A stretch of DNA of 64,000 nt from Buxus sempervirens (GCA_947561395.2 OX387187.1:2114976-2178975); one strand, 5' to 3'. Shown: positions 1 through 11,856, numbered from the stretch's first letter. Program-made: numbers and translations. The notes: a model not told the origin generated them from the sequence alone.

Positions 1-697
1 ACGCTCGGGAACTGTGAGACATGGGAAAAATCACCGGGATGATTCCCCGTCCGTCAACACACGGGGCTCAACGTAAAGATGGGAGAGTCGCCACCATTCA
101 GATTTTTGAGGTGTGTGTAGACACCTGATTTTTGCACCCCAAAAAATAAAGAAAATGAAAATCTCAATTAAAAAGTCAAACCCTGAGGGGGCCAAAATTT
201 GACTTTTTGATCTAAAGAGGATTGGCCATCAAACTTCATCTCATTGAAAAGAGCATTTCGACACGGTTCTAACGCAACCAAGTTTGCCAGAATCGGAGTC
301 CGGATGAGGAAGTTATGGGCCGGTCAAACTTTTGGGGGAGCAAAAGTTGACTTTTTGCTCGACCCCAATTCAACTGCCCAATTTGATCCCATTGGATAGA
401 GCATTCCGAACCGATTCCAACGACACCAAATTTGCTGAAATCGGACATCGGACGGAAAAGTTATGGGCAGTTGAAGTTTCAAAGAAAGCTGCCCATGTGG
501 CAAAACAGCAGCAAAAAGCAGAATAAATGAGTTAAATAAATAAAATAATCATTTAATAAACATATCTTTATTTTTTAATAATATTTTAGTAAAAGAATCT
601 CGTTTTTATAATAAAATAATCAAAAAATCGGATACAAATCTTTAAATAAATCAAATTTAATAAAGCATTTGAAATCCAACATTTTAAAAACGTGCTG

Positions 698-912
698 GAC
701 CGTATTTGAAGTACGGGCGAGGCATGCCCGTATTTCAAATACGGGCAAGCTTCTAGAAGAAGACGCGTGTCGCTGTACGGCGGGACACGCGTCCCGTATG
801 GCCGATTTTGCGCGATTTGGAAATGTGCGTTTTTCGCCCGTATTTGAATTACTGGCAAGGCACGCCCGTACTTAAAGTACGGGCAAGGCATGCCCGTAGT
901 TCAAATACGGGC
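698..912 (+). repeat. Palindrome array in family B subtype 1 solo LTR, 28-bp phase, plus TATA box
   Basis: Palindromes of the GCCCGTATTT/AAATACGGGC kind start at 698 and 726, then 836, 864 and 892, each step being 28 bp. The last ends about 12 bp before the TATA box CTATAAATAG (925-934). A second set (1746, 1774, 1803) with ACCGTA/TACGGT arms keeps the same phase. Confidence 0.83.
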
Positions 913-1864
913 ACGAAAATTTTGCCTATAAATAGAGAGGCCACCCCCCTCATTTGAACAAGCCTTCCTTCTTGCTGACTCCCCTCTCCCTCCTGGTGCT
1001 CTCCACGGCCAAGCGCTGCCCAACCACCACCACCCCTAACCCAAACCTCTTTTGTTCCCAAATTGCCCCTGTCTCATCAAAACCATGCCTAAAATCTTCT
1101 TTTTTATCCTTTGAACATCAAGAACCCACCAAACCCCTGTTCAAACCAATCCGTGAAATCCAACGGAGGTGCGGAAGCGCTGCCGAAATCATCCGGAAGA
1201 ACCAACACACATCAAGAATAATCCAAAGGTTGCACTGTAAGCATCTCTACAATTTTAAGTAAATTTCTATTACTTTTGGCTATCTCCTAAAGTTCTGACC
1301 TGTTTTGTTTTTATTATGTCACTTCTAACATATTTGTTGGCTGCTGTATGTGGTGAGAAATTTGATCTAAAGTGATCATTCCCATGTAAAAAAAAGAGGA
1401 AGTAACCAAAGATTATCAAAGGCGTCATAGGAATGAAAATGAATTGATTTTTGGTTACCATTACAAGAGGAGCTATGAACCTAAGATTCCCTGTAAATTC
1501 CCCTTTCCCATCCTTGAATTTGGCTGCAAATAATCAAGAGAAAGTCTTGTTGCTTCAAGAAAAACAAAAGGAAGAAGGAAAAATGGCCTTTTAGGCCAAA
1601 TGAAGGAAATGAAGGATTCTGAAGACAGTGGAATCAGCCCAGACATTGAAGAACATTCCAAGAAGACCACAGAATTGATTCTGGTCGAAATTGGCACAAA
1701 AATGCAAGTTCGGATGAAAACCGTAAACTCAGAGCGGTTCAGGCGTGCCCGTAATTACTCTACGGTCTGGCCTGAACCGTATTAAAATTACGGTTTAGCC
1801 CAGACCGTGAATCAAATACGGTCCAGACTGTAAATAACTTAAAAAAAAAAAAGTAATTTTTCTA

Positions 1865-2250
1865 ACCCGGTTGGACCCAATCCGACCCATTTAGACCCCA
1901 CTCGACCCATTGGGTTTCTTAGGTAATTCCAAACCCATTTTGAGACTGTGGGCCCAACGGACCCACCAAAGGCTTCTTGGGCCCTCCAATAGGGCCCATG
2001 CCCAGTCTGGCCCAACCAAGGCCCATTTTGATAAATGGGCCCAAGGCCACTTAATTAACAGCCCATGGGCCAAATCCCAGCCCATTGGGCCCTAAAAGAC
2101 ATCAACCCACTAACTTTGTAAATATAAATAAATCTTTAAATCAAAAAGCCATAATCCAATAAGGGTTACCCAATAACCCAAATTGGGCCATGGGCTTGAC
2201 TTAAGCCCAACTTGGATTCCTCTGGGCCTTCCAACAGGGCCCATATCAGA
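1865..2250 (+). repeat. GGCCCA/TGGGCC-rich tract in family B LTR
   Basis: Dense GGGCCC, TGGGCC and GGCCCA words occur in the part of the LTR after the TATA box. Similar tracts lie at about 42150-42900 (E1 LTR) and 51270-51850 (solo LTR). TGGGCC/T matches the plant site II element bound by TCP factors; binding here is not shown. Confidence 0.65.
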
Positions 2251-3970
2251 CCCACTTCACTAATTGATAAAAAAGATAAAATCAAATAAAGAAGGGACCC
2301 ACACCATCAACGGTCCCCACTCAGACCAAATAAGTGTGCATGCTGGTCTAGGAAGGGTGAGAATTTAGTTGACTCAAGACCAAGGAGACCCACGGGACCT
2401 GTCATTTGACGGGGCGGGCTAGGGTGTCTTCGGACTTCCCTAGACGTAATCGAGAACTTGCTCAAAACTCTAATAAGCCGCAGACCAGAATAATTAGGCC
2501 CGAATAGGTGCCCTCCTTCGTGTCTGCCTGCACCTCTCAGGCAGTGGCGACTCCAAACCAAACCAATCCCGAGGCGAGCATCACTTCTTCATGCACCTCG
2601 TTGTGCGGCCCGAAACTGAAATCGGGGTGCGCACAGTGTGAATGGACACCAAGAGATTCAAAAGTACGCAAAAATAGCTAAAAGGCAAATTCTAGAGTAA
2701 AAATAACTCTACTTGAAAATCAAATCCAGAGATGGGTAAGGGGATTAGATTATGGACGGGGGAAGGTGTTAGGCACCCCCGTTCACCCACACAAGGTGGT
2801 TGCCAAGTGTTTGTTCATGCAAAAAAGTAAGAAAGCTTGCTAAAATCATTGAAACATTGAAAAAGAATTAAACAAATGTGTGATATCTTCACATGAGAAA
2901 TCCAAATGGATTCCAGATCCTCTTTTATGTCAATATCACTTCTGGAATATCAATAATAAATAGAAATCAAAGCATAGATTGCAAAAAGCCAAGTTGAGTG
3001 AAATCCGGAAAATTCGGTAAAAGATAATGCCATTTGTCTTGAAATCATTAAAATCTAACTTTAAATTGAATTAAACTAAATCCATTTGAAAGATTATGGT
3101 AAATAAGAAATTCATGCAAAATTTCAAGTAGATCTGGTTGAAAACCTAGGAGTTATGCCTCCTTTAAAATTGCTGCTGGAGATAAACAAAAGTGACAAGT
3201 GGGCAAATTTGGAAAATCATTTAGAAAAATCGGCTCCATATAAATTCATGAAATTTGGTGTGATTGAAGTCTGTATGGCCATATTCCAAATGAAACTAGC
3301 CTCATACAAAAATTCATTCGGATGTGCCTTGGGTGGTCTCCCGAACAGGCCCCGAAGATCACAGATTTACCCAGAAAAGTGCTGTTGAACAGCTCTGAGT
3401 AACTCTGTTGCTCACGACACAAATGGAGTCAAAAAATTATGAAACCAACTGGATTTGAAAATAGACTCATAAAGGAGTGCCCAAAAACAAAAATCACTCA
3501 AATCAGATTTAAAACAAACACATGGCGCTCAGTCGAAGTGACAGGTTCCGTATTCAGACCTGAACTGACCTATCAACTTCGACAGAGAGGTGTCAAAAAT
3601 CTGCTTGATAGAAATTAATGAAATTTGGTAGACATAAACTAGACAGCCTCACATTTCCCATGGTTCTAAAATCACTCCAAAAGTCATCCGGACGATGAAG
3701 TTATGAGTGTCCGAAGTAGGGGTACAGTTGTTGTCAAGTTAGGCCTTCTTTGGAGAAAAACAATTCAAAACTGTGACAAAGTGTGTGCAATTCGTGCAAG
3801 ATGAATACAAATCCTTTAAAAATCATTTAAAGACATTCCAGAATTGATTGGGGCTATTTATTTCAGATTTATCACAATAAATGCAATAAACCTGAAATGT
3901 GAGCCCATCCCACCAAAACATGTGCTATGTATGTGTAAGTGTAGAAATCATTCAAGAACAATATAACAAC

Positions 3971-4290
3971 ATAGCATGCATTCATATTCATCAAAATAAG
4001 GTTCTAAAAGCAACCTAGGGTTCCATTTCATTATCGTTTCCTTTAGTTCTCTCTCCTCGTTAAACACGGTTCTTCAAGATAATCTTGGGGTACTTTGAAT
4101 AGGAAAGGGTTTTCATAGAATCACAAGGCTTATAGCATGCATTTAGATCAAATAAAAAAAGGTTCTAGAACAACCTAGGGTTCCGTTCCATTATCATTTC
4201 CCTTAGTTCTCTCTCCCCGTTAAACACGGTTCTTCAAGATAATCTTGGGGTACTTTGAATATGAAACGGTCTTCAAAGATTCAAAAGGAT
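3971..4290. repeat. Direct duplication of about 160 bp inside family A solo LTR
   Basis: TAGCATGCATT begins at 3971 and again at 4132, followed in both by GGTTCTA..CAACCTAGGGTTCC and GGTACTTTGAATA. The E2 LTRs have only one copy, so the duplication is private to this LTR lineage. Confidence 0.75.
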
Positions 4291-4644
4291 TATTCAAAAG
4301 AGGTTCTAGTACTAGGATCAATCCCCAGTCTCGTTTCTCCTAGATCCCGCCTTCACGTTTTACGGCTAAGGGGAGTCTTGAGATACTTTGAGCCAGGGAA
4401 AGGTTTTCATACTCACATCAAGGGCCTTATTCTACAGAAAGGTAGAAGAAGAGATCTAGATCTAGAAATGTAAAAACAGAAAATAAAAGAAAAGTTTGAG
4501 GCTTACCTGAGTTCTGGAAGTGATTCCGCAGCAGTTTCCCTCTTCACTCGGAGCTCTTCTTGGCAAAAGTTCTTGGCAAGAATTGTTGGCAAGAGAGTTA
4601 ATGGCCATTTGCTTAAGGAGGAGCCTCCTATTTATAGGCAAAGG

Positions 4645-4712
4645 TTAGGGTTAGGGTTGGTGAGAATGGTAGACACAACATAATGTCTATAGCCCACCAA
4701 CCTTAACCCTAA
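4645..4712 (-). repeat. Imperfect hairpin between palindromes and TATA box in family A LTR
   Basis: Arms at 4645-4662 and 4695-4712 are complementary over 18 nt with one mismatch. The loop contains a second inverted repeat, TAGACA and TGTCTA. The same structure is present in both E2 LTRs (about 13786-13852; 34404-34471). Confidence 0.75.
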
Positions 4713-4801
4713 GGCTATTTCCGAGATTTCCCTTCATTTAATGAAGGACATGATGGTAAAAGATGAAATCTCTCGGAAAACCCTAATTTTGAGCCAAACT
4801 A

Positions 4802-4947
4802 GTGTATCCGGTATGTCAGGCCGGATACACAAGTGCCTTAATGTATCCGGCATATGATGCCGGATACACTAGAGCTTGCTTGTATCCGGCCTGTTCCATC
4901 GGATACGAAGAAAAACACTTGTATCCGGCCTGAGTTGCCGGATACAA
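4802..4947 (-). repeat. Palindrome array in family A solo LTR
   Basis: Four palindromes (about 4803, 4842, 4881, 4920) with a 39-bp phase and the same TGTATCCGG word as E2. Confidence 0.88.
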
Positions 4948-5047
4948 GGAAAAAACTCATTTTCTCAAATTCTGTGCTGGCCTTCAAGGAGATAATGATT
5001 TTTGATGATTATTGATCATTTTGACAGTGCAATTTGGGGTGTCTACA

Positions 5048-5800
5048 GGAAATACTAGCCGAAGTTAGGCGCCGACGCCGCCAGTGAATGAACTGGAATT
5101 TGGTTGAGGTACGCCTGGGTGCTGCTTTTCAGCTCACCCCCTGCGGAGACCCTGCATTGGTCCAACCCTGTGATTCTGAGCTCAAACAAAACCCCTTAAA
5201 TTGAAGGTTCTCTTTCCTTGTCTAAGCGGCTAAAATAGATCAGCTTGACCCCAGGTTCTCTTCCCTTGCCAAATGGCTAAAATAGATCAGTAATTTAGGG
5301 TTTTCTTCCCCAGTTGCTCAAGAGCGACTAAAATAGACCAGTTAAACCGGGTTCTCTTTCCCAGCCACTCCCAAATGGCTAAAATAGATCAGCTTTCAGA
5401 AAAAATAAGATTCTCTCTCCCGGTTACCTGTGGGTAGCCAAAATAGATCAGTTGATTCAAAACCAGGTTCTTTTCCCTTGTTACCTACGGGTAGCTAAAA
5501 TAGATCAGTCTTCAAATTCATTAAAGGTTCTCTTCCCTTGTTACCTACGGGTAGTTAAAATAGATCAGTTGATTCAAAATCAGGTTCTCTTCCCTTGTTG
5601 TTGCCTTAGGGTAGCTAAAATAAATCAGTTAGTCAAATCACATCAGAAAACCAAAAAAAAAAAAAATGAATAAATTCAATCAGATAAAGTTGTGTAAACA
5701 ATTTGTGTAAAAATGCACTAATGCCTGCTAATTGTTCCATCAGGTACCAAAAATTGCTTTCAGAAGTCCGTACCTGTTAAGATCGAGGAGAAGGCTTGAT
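5048..5800 (+). other. E1 leader (5' untranslated region)
   Basis: This is non-coding sequence between the solo LTR insertion and the gag start. It contains the tandem repeat at 5204-5632. A possible short acceptor-like ttgttccatcag stretch lies near 5733-5744 before gag. Nothing else is recognised. Confidence 0.7.
5204..5632 (+). repeat. Tandem repeat in E1 leader, about 8 units of 50-60 bp
   Basis: Each unit starts with a GGTTCTCTTCCCTTG-like pyrimidine block and ends with GGCTAAAATAGATCAG or a close variant. About eight diverged units are present. The last three or four are most alike, suggesting recent expansion at the gag-proximal end. Confidence 0.85.
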
Positions 5801-7363
5801 ATGGAACAGCAAGGAGAACAGACGCCGCCAAGGCAGCATCCGGCAGAGTCCAGTCATGCCCAAGTGGTCAATGAGATGCAGCAGAAGATGGACAGTATGA
5901 GTTCCATCATCCAGGAACTAATGACAGAGCTGAGAGAATTGAGGCAGGCCTCGCCAGTGGTACCAGTTGCCTAGCAGCCGCAGCCACAATTCCCACCACC
6001 AACGGAGGCAGTACCACCACCGCGTCCAGTAAACCCCCTTCCCCTAGCACCACCACCACCACCACCGGCAGCGCCATTTCACGTGGCACAACAAGATCAA
6101 TTTCTGCCTGTCCATCTGGGACAGGGTGATGAGGACTGGTACAGAGCCCAGGAGGTGCAGTTTGAGGAGAAACTAACAGCAGTAAGGGAGGAGAACAGAA
6201 CAGAAATTGCCGCCCTGAAGGAGCAACTCAAACAACTCCAACCTAGCACAGTGCAGAGTGAGGCTACCCTGGAAAGCCTCTGCTTCTTTTCAGACATCCA
6301 ACTCCCGGCTAAGTTCAAATGCCCTGAGTTGCACCAGTTCGACGGCACCGGGTGCCCCCTGAACCATCTAAGGTCCTATTCTGGCGACATCTGCCAATAC
6401 GCCAAGGAAGAGCGGATCATGGTGCAGTTCTTCCAGAAGTCATTAACTGGGGCCGCTTACTCGTTGTTTCTGAGTTTGGACAAGGCCAAGATCAAGACAT
6501 GGAATGATTTGGTGGCCATCTTCATCCAACAATACCGCCTAAACAGTCAGATTGTGTAGACAAGGGCAGAATTGCAGAGGCTGGCTAAGAAGAACCAGGA
6601 GTCAGTGAGAGAAGACGCCAAGCGCTGGAAGGAACTGGCAGCATTGGTACAGCCGCCGTTGTTAGAACAGGAAATGACATCCCTGTTTATTGCATCGTTG
6701 GGCCAACCTTTCTTCACTCTGCTGCTGGGGTAGAGTACGTCGAACTTCAATGACCTGATCTTAACCGCGGATCGGATTGAAGATACAGTAAGAGCCGGGA
6801 AAATAGATGGCAGTGGGTAGAGTGCCGCACCAAGGAGGCCAGTGTCAGGGCAGGCTAGAAGAAACCAGGGACAAGAGCCCCGAAGGTAGGAACAGCAGGC
6901 AGTGAACTACGTGCACCCGGCACAGCCTTATCACTTCTCCCAAGGACCAGAGGCAGTGGCACCCCAAGGGACCGGGCAAACAGCTTACCAAGGGGTAAGA
7001 AAGACGAAAGAAGAATTTAAAGCTAGGTTGAAGCGGGTTTTCACTCCCCTACCCTATGCACCAGCAGAGTTGCTACCTACTTTGCTGAAGAAAGGGTACT
7101 TGCAAATCAAACCCCCGAACCCCAGACTGGTCAACGCCAGAAACTATAATGCGGCAGAACGGTGCGAGTACCACTCCGGTGCTCCAGGGCATCACACTAA
7201 TCGGTGCTGGGATCTAAGGCACGACATCCAAGACCTAATTGATAGCAGACGCATCACTGTAGACCCCCAGCACCACATGCTCAGACCCCAGCAGCTGGTG
7301 TCACCACGAACCCTCTTCCCGACCATTCAAGGGCCTCAACCAGCCAGTCAGCTAATCAGGTAA
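5801..7363 (+). pseudogene. gag: E1 gag (broken)
   Basis: The Gag structural protein forms virus-like particles and binds the element RNA. The start is chosen at the MEQQGEQ methionine (5801). A Gln/Pro-rich N-terminal part with a short coiled coil is followed by a retrotransposon gag core around 6290-6780 (LPAKFKCP, FDGTG and WNDL stretches). A C-x2-H-x5-H-x4-C zinc-knuckle-like motif begins near 7163 and is also present in E2 and E3. The region is divided into several open pieces and cannot be read as one frame. It is followed directly by the protease region. Confidence 0.85.
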
Positions 7364-8949
7364 GCTGTGATCAGGGCACCAGGCAGGTCGACCCTTCTGT
7401 ACTTATTGGCCGACCAAGGCAGACAGGGAAGGTGTAGCTTCAAGCAAAAACCCACTCGACAGCAATTGCAGTTAGGGAGAATGCAGATGTCTACATCTGC
7501 GCTATCGAGGATGAACCACAGAGCAGTGAGGAAGTCACGGGGCCATGGAACCCCATGCAATGCGGATGGATCAGTGACTCCCCGTCCCCTCCACGCAGAG
7601 GAGTGGGCAGCTTTGAATGACCCTGGTTCCGAGATGGGCCACAGGACACAGACGCATCAGTGGGCAGCTCAAGAGTACCCCCGCAGATGTCTACTGGATG
7701 GCCGCCTGAGTATCTGTCTGCAACGTCAGAGCTGGACCTGCAGTCCCTCACCGATCCCCTATCAGCTGAACTGAGTTCAGAATCCCTCTCCCAAGGCACG
7801 TCTGAGTGGTTTGGCCCCCCTCACGCCACAGAAGAGGAGGAACCACCATCCACTCTTGAACTCTCAAACTTGCCTGATCCGTATGAGACCTCGGACGAGT
7901 CCGCTGATACAGACTCAGAAGACACATCAGCAGAAGAAAGCAGGACAGTGAACGTCATTGAAGGGGATGGCGGTGACTCCCCTACGGGTTTCCCTCTGGT
8001 GCACTTCCACCCATCTGAAGACCAGGGATTCTTCTACCCTACCCCCATCTCCCACCCTAGCCCTTTAACCCTCAACATCCACGACATCATGGACTCGCCT
8101 CCACAAGACCCCTTCTCCCTTTCATTTGAACCACCCACCCTCAATCTCTCCCAACTTCATCTTGAACCACCTTCGTACAAGGCCGTACCCCCACCTTACC
8201 CCACCCAATCTTTCTACCATCAAGCCACCACCACTACCACTGAAGCAGAAGTCGATCGGATCACCCGATCTGGTCGATACATAAACACTGACCCCTTACC
8301 CGCACCAGAGGAGGAAGTAGAAGCAGAAGCAAAAAGGAAAGAAAAAGGGAAGGACGTGGTCACAGAATTGCCACCGCCCCTCAAGAGAAAGGGAAGAGCC
8401 ACAGAAGAGGAAGTCACAGATTTGCACCACAGCATCTACACTCCCGAATATGATCTTCTCCAGCAGTTGAACAAGGTACCCGCCCAGATTTCCATAATGA
8501 GACTTCTAATTGACTCAGACAAGCACCGGGCAGTGCTGATGAAGGTCCTGGGTGACGCACACGTACCAGCGGATATTGACCCTGAGCAGCTAGGGGCAGT
8601 GGTATCAGTAATCATGGCACCCCAGGCTATCTCCTTTTCTGCAGCAGACCTGCCATCTGAAGGGTGTAATCACACCGAGCCGCTCTATATAACCATGAAG
8701 TGCGCGGATCTCATCATAAAACGTGCCATGATTGACAACGGGTCGGTTTTGAACATATGCCCGATGAGGATGTTTCACATTTTACAATTGGATCCTTCAA
8801 TGATCAAGCCGAGCGCTCATAATGTCAGAGGCTTCGACAATGCCAGAAGAGACTCACTGGGAGAGGTCACTTTGGTGATCATAATTGCAGATAGGCCCTT
8901 TACCATGGAGTTCAAACTTATGGGTATCAACGCCTCATTTAACTTATAA
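7364..8949 (+). pseudogene. E1 gag-protease spacer and aspartic protease
   Basis: The long open piece 7660-8949 begins with an acidic, Ser/Pro-rich spacer. Its last roughly 160 residues match the protease part of E2 and E3. The catalytic motif is Asp-Asn-Gly-Ser at D359 of this piece (base 8734), inside a MIDNGSVLNICP-type context, rather than the usual Asp-Ser/Thr-Gly. The same DNG form is present in E2 and E3, so it is a lineage trait and not decay. The protease would process the Gag-Pol polyprotein. It is part of the fossil E1. Confidence 0.85.
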
Positions 8950-9003
8950 ATTGGGAGGCCGTGGCTGCATCAGGCAGGAGCAGTATCTTCCACGCTGCAT
9001 AGA

Positions 9004-9477
9004 ATGGTCCGGTTCGTATCAGGCAATGAACTTATAACAGTACATGCTGAGGATCACCGAGAATTTGAAAGGGTCGGAGTACCCTATGTAGACTATGAGT
9101 TGCCCACCACACTCAATTTCCAAGCTGTGGAGATGGTGCAGGTGAACCATATCCCTGAATCTGAAAGGGGGCAACGACTCTCGAAAAGGAAAAGAAAGAA
9201 CATGTTTAGTGCTGCTGACTACGTAGACTGGGGCCTCAGAGCAGGCGAAGGACTGGGCAAGTATAAGCAAGGCATCAGGGTAGCCATCCAACCTTACGAG
9301 CAGACTACTGGGTTTGGACTAGGGTTTAGGCCACAGCCAGAAGACTACTCCCGACTCCTTGGGAACCGTGCCGAAAGGAAAAGAGCTAGGACTGAAGGAA
9401 GAGACCCCCACTGGCCTATATGCGTGCACGACAACTTGTACCACTGCTTCACTAACATGGAGCGTGAAGCGGCCTAG
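9004..9477 (+). pseudogene. E1 post-protease segment with G-patch-like motif
   Basis: The segment follows the protease and contains a glycine-rich GEGLGKYKQGI stretch (about residues 81-91), followed by GFGLGF. It resembles the core of the G-patch, a nucleic-acid-related domain. E2 (25.5-26.0 kb) and E3 (45.18-45.30 kb) have the equivalent GKGLG or related segment in the same position. G-patch domains are known after the protease of betaretroviruses, so a convergent or shared role is possible. The assignment rests on the motif only. Confidence 0.6.
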
Positions 9478-9519
9478 GCCATCGAGAACATAGTCCCCCA
9501 AGGGTGGGGAGATGAGTTT

Positions 9520-10800
9520 ATGGACACCCCGGCTGAGGAAGAGGACTACCTACAAGGCCTGGCTCAGATGCTCTGGGAGGAGCCACCATCTATAGAAATG
9601 ATTGGAGATATAGTGGAAGTACACCCATTGGCTCTCGAGGGGTCACTAGATGGCCTGCCAGCACTGGTTGCCCTAGACTCTGTTGACGAAGTCACCATGG
9701 CTTTTGCCCCACCAGATGAAGAGTTCATCCCTGATGGGATCCTGATCAACTCTGCAATTGTGATGGAAGTGCCACCACCTGCTCCCATTGAGGAATCCGA
9801 AGAAGAAGGTCCAATCATGTATGTCTGCATGATGGAAGGGCGAGACAGCTCAGGAGCACCAATCCGCAGGCCAGGGTCGCCTCCTCCACCTCTCTATATT
9901 CCGCACCCCAGAACTCGCGACGGTTTGAACTGCATGTTTCGTAGCATGCCCCAAGTGCTAGGGCCAGTACCGGAAGAAGTGTACCATGCAGCCTACGGCA
10001 AATGGGCACCGCCAGCTTACTCTTCCACTGTGTCTAGGATACAAACCGGGATACCCATAGCATTTGCACCACCCAGAGTTGACCCGGCCAACGGAGTCAC
10101 CATTGCCTAATCACCACCAGAGGACGACATACCGTGGGCAATCCCCCTCAGTGGGTCATGGGTAAGGGTATCGTCAGAATCTGGCCCCAGATCAGAGAGA
10201 AGCCAGAACAAGCCGGTAGGAGGCGCAGCATAGGATCCTATCTACATCTCTTCTGAAGAAAGCGCCAACATGGTGCTAGCAGGAGAGCCAGAGAAGACGA
10301 TCACTATCAACGAGGAAGCCGAGGCATCACTGAAGAATTGGAGCGCCACGCCTTTTGCAATCAGCAAAGCTGCTATCCCAAAGGGGGTTTCTATCACCTC
10401 TAAAATTTCTGTTGTAGCTACTGTTGAAATTTTTAATGAACATCTGAATGCTTCCTACTACTTGCATCTGTTTGAAAATGAAAATAACAAAAATAAGCAA
10501 CTTGAACATCGCAATCTTAGTGTCGATCCCGACGCACACCTGGAAGATCTGGGGCACGGGATAGGTAATGAGATTGCCACAATTAAACCAAAAGAACAAA
10601 AAGAAATTGAAAAGCCAGTGCAGATGGCAATCATAAATAAAATGCATGAGCCAGTATCCAATCCTGAAAACGAGCAAGAACTCGATAAGTCAGATTGGGG
10701 CACTCGCCCATCGCAGCAAGAAGATTCAGACATCGTCCCCTGTGAACCTTTCGAGCATGAGGACGACGATGAATCATGGGAGACCCCGCTTGAATTCTAG
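9520..10800 (+). pseudogene. E1 acidic/proline-rich linker before RT
   Basis: Two open pieces (9520-10110 and 10270-10800) are rich in Glu, Asp and Pro and have no recognised domain. They occupy the place of the variable protease-RT linker seen in E2 and E3. The second piece is moderately Asn/Lys-rich in its middle and more AT-rich than its neighbours. No function is assigned. Confidence 0.5.
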
Positions 10801-10806
10801 CTTGCA

Positions 10807-11856
10807 TTGGAAAGGCATGAAAAGGGTCCCCAGGCCAATATTGAGGAAACCGAGCCAATTGACATAGGTGAAATAGCCCAACCAAGGATCCTCCAAATTG
10901 GTAAAAAGCTGTCACCATTATTGAGAAAACAGATGTTTGATTTTCTTAAATCTTATTCTGATGTGTTTGCATGGTCATACGGGGATATGCCCGGGTTAGA
11001 CATGGACTTGGTTGTGCATCGGTTACCAACAAAGTCTGAGGCCGTACCTGTGAAACAGAAACTCAGGTGCACGAAGCCAGAATGGGCCCTGAAGATCAAA
11101 GAAGAGGTCACCAAGCAGTTGGATGCCGGATTCCTGCAAGTAACTCACTATTCGGAGTGGTTAGCCAACATTGTGCCCATTCCCAAGAAAGACGGGAAAG
11201 TCAGGATGTGTGTTGACTACAGAGATCTGAATAGAGCAAGTCCGAAGGACGACTTCCCATTGTCGCACATTGATGTACTGGTGGACAACATAGCAACGCA
11301 TTCGATGTTCTCTTTCATGGACGGCTTCTCTGGTTACAACCAGATAAGGATGGCACCTGAGGATATGGAGAAAACGTCCTTTATCACGCACTGGGGCAAT
11401 TACTGCTACCGCGTGATGCCGTTCGGACTGAAAAATGTTGGTGCTACATATCAGCGTGCGATGACTCTGTTGTTCCATGATATGATGCACAAGGAGATGG
11501 AAGTATATGTGGATGACATGATAGCAAAATCCAAGGAAGAAGAAGACCACTTGGTGAACCTTGGAAAAATATTCGATAGACTCAGGGAGCACAAACTTCG
11601 ACTCAACCCAAACAAGTGTGTGTTTGGAGTGACTTCGGGAAAGCTGCTCGGCTTCATAGTGGGCAAGCGAGGCATTGATGTTGATCCCGTCAAAGCAAAA
11701 GAAATTCTGGAAATGCCTCCTCCATAGACTGAAAAGGAAGTGAGAGGATTCTTGGGTAGATTGCAGTATATCAGTAGGTTCATTGCGCAGATGACTCCTG
11801 TGTGTGAGCCTATATTCAAGCTGCTAAAGAAAGACAACCTTGTGGTTTGGAATGAC
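10807..11856 (+). pseudogene. pol: E1 reverse transcriptase (split by E2)
   Basis: The reverse transcriptase copies element RNA into DNA in the virus-like particle. The open piece 10807-11727 holds palm and fingers motifs: KKDGKVRMCVDYRDLN, FMDGFSGYNQI, MPFGLKN and the catalytic YVDD box (residues 234-237). The start of the RT connection region follows up to 11856, where E2 is inserted after the target atgac. Pol continues beyond E2 at 34805. It is most similar to the RT of E2 (22699-25302) but clearly a different subfamily. Confidence 0.93.

Larger units (their letters stand above)
116..2635 (+). mobile_element. Solo LTR, family B subtype 1, with perfect target duplication
   Basis: The ends are TGTAGACACC and GTGCGCACA, with a perfect 5-bp target duplication gtgtg at 111-115 and 2636-2640. 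It splits the family A solo LTR, whose sequence resumes at 2641. A TATA box sits at 925-934, preceded by a palindrome array with a 28-bp phase. A GGCCCA-rich tract (about 1865-2250) and the ending GGTGCGCACA are shared with the other family B LTRs at 39291 and 50900. There is no internal region, so it arose by LTR-LTR recombination. Confidence 0.92.
13..5047 (-). mobile_element. Solo LTR, family A (E2-type), itself carrying a solo LTR of family B
   Basis: The sequence starts TGTGAGACATGGG and ends GTGTCTACA, matching the two LTRs of E2 along its length. It lies in the leader of E1 with no internal region beside it, so it is a solo LTR. The flanks ggaac (8-12) and ggaaa (5048-5052) look like a target duplication with one difference. 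Without the inserted family B LTR (116-2635) and its duplicated target it is about 2.5 kb. Transcription orientation is minus, judged from the E2 copies and a minus-strand TATA box. It carries a private duplication near 3971-4290 and looks more diverged than the E2 pair. Confidence 0.87.

Noticed and set aside
954-1262. Coding start just after TATA in the solo LTR (954-1262)
   Set aside because: A short Pro/Thr/Ser-rich frame with no homologue in the other LTRs; probably untranslated leader.
4640-4715. Telomere-like TTAGGGTTAGGG sequence
   Set aside because: Only two short units in an LTR hairpin, also in the other family A LTRs; the plant telomere word is TTTAGGG. Not an interstitial telomere.
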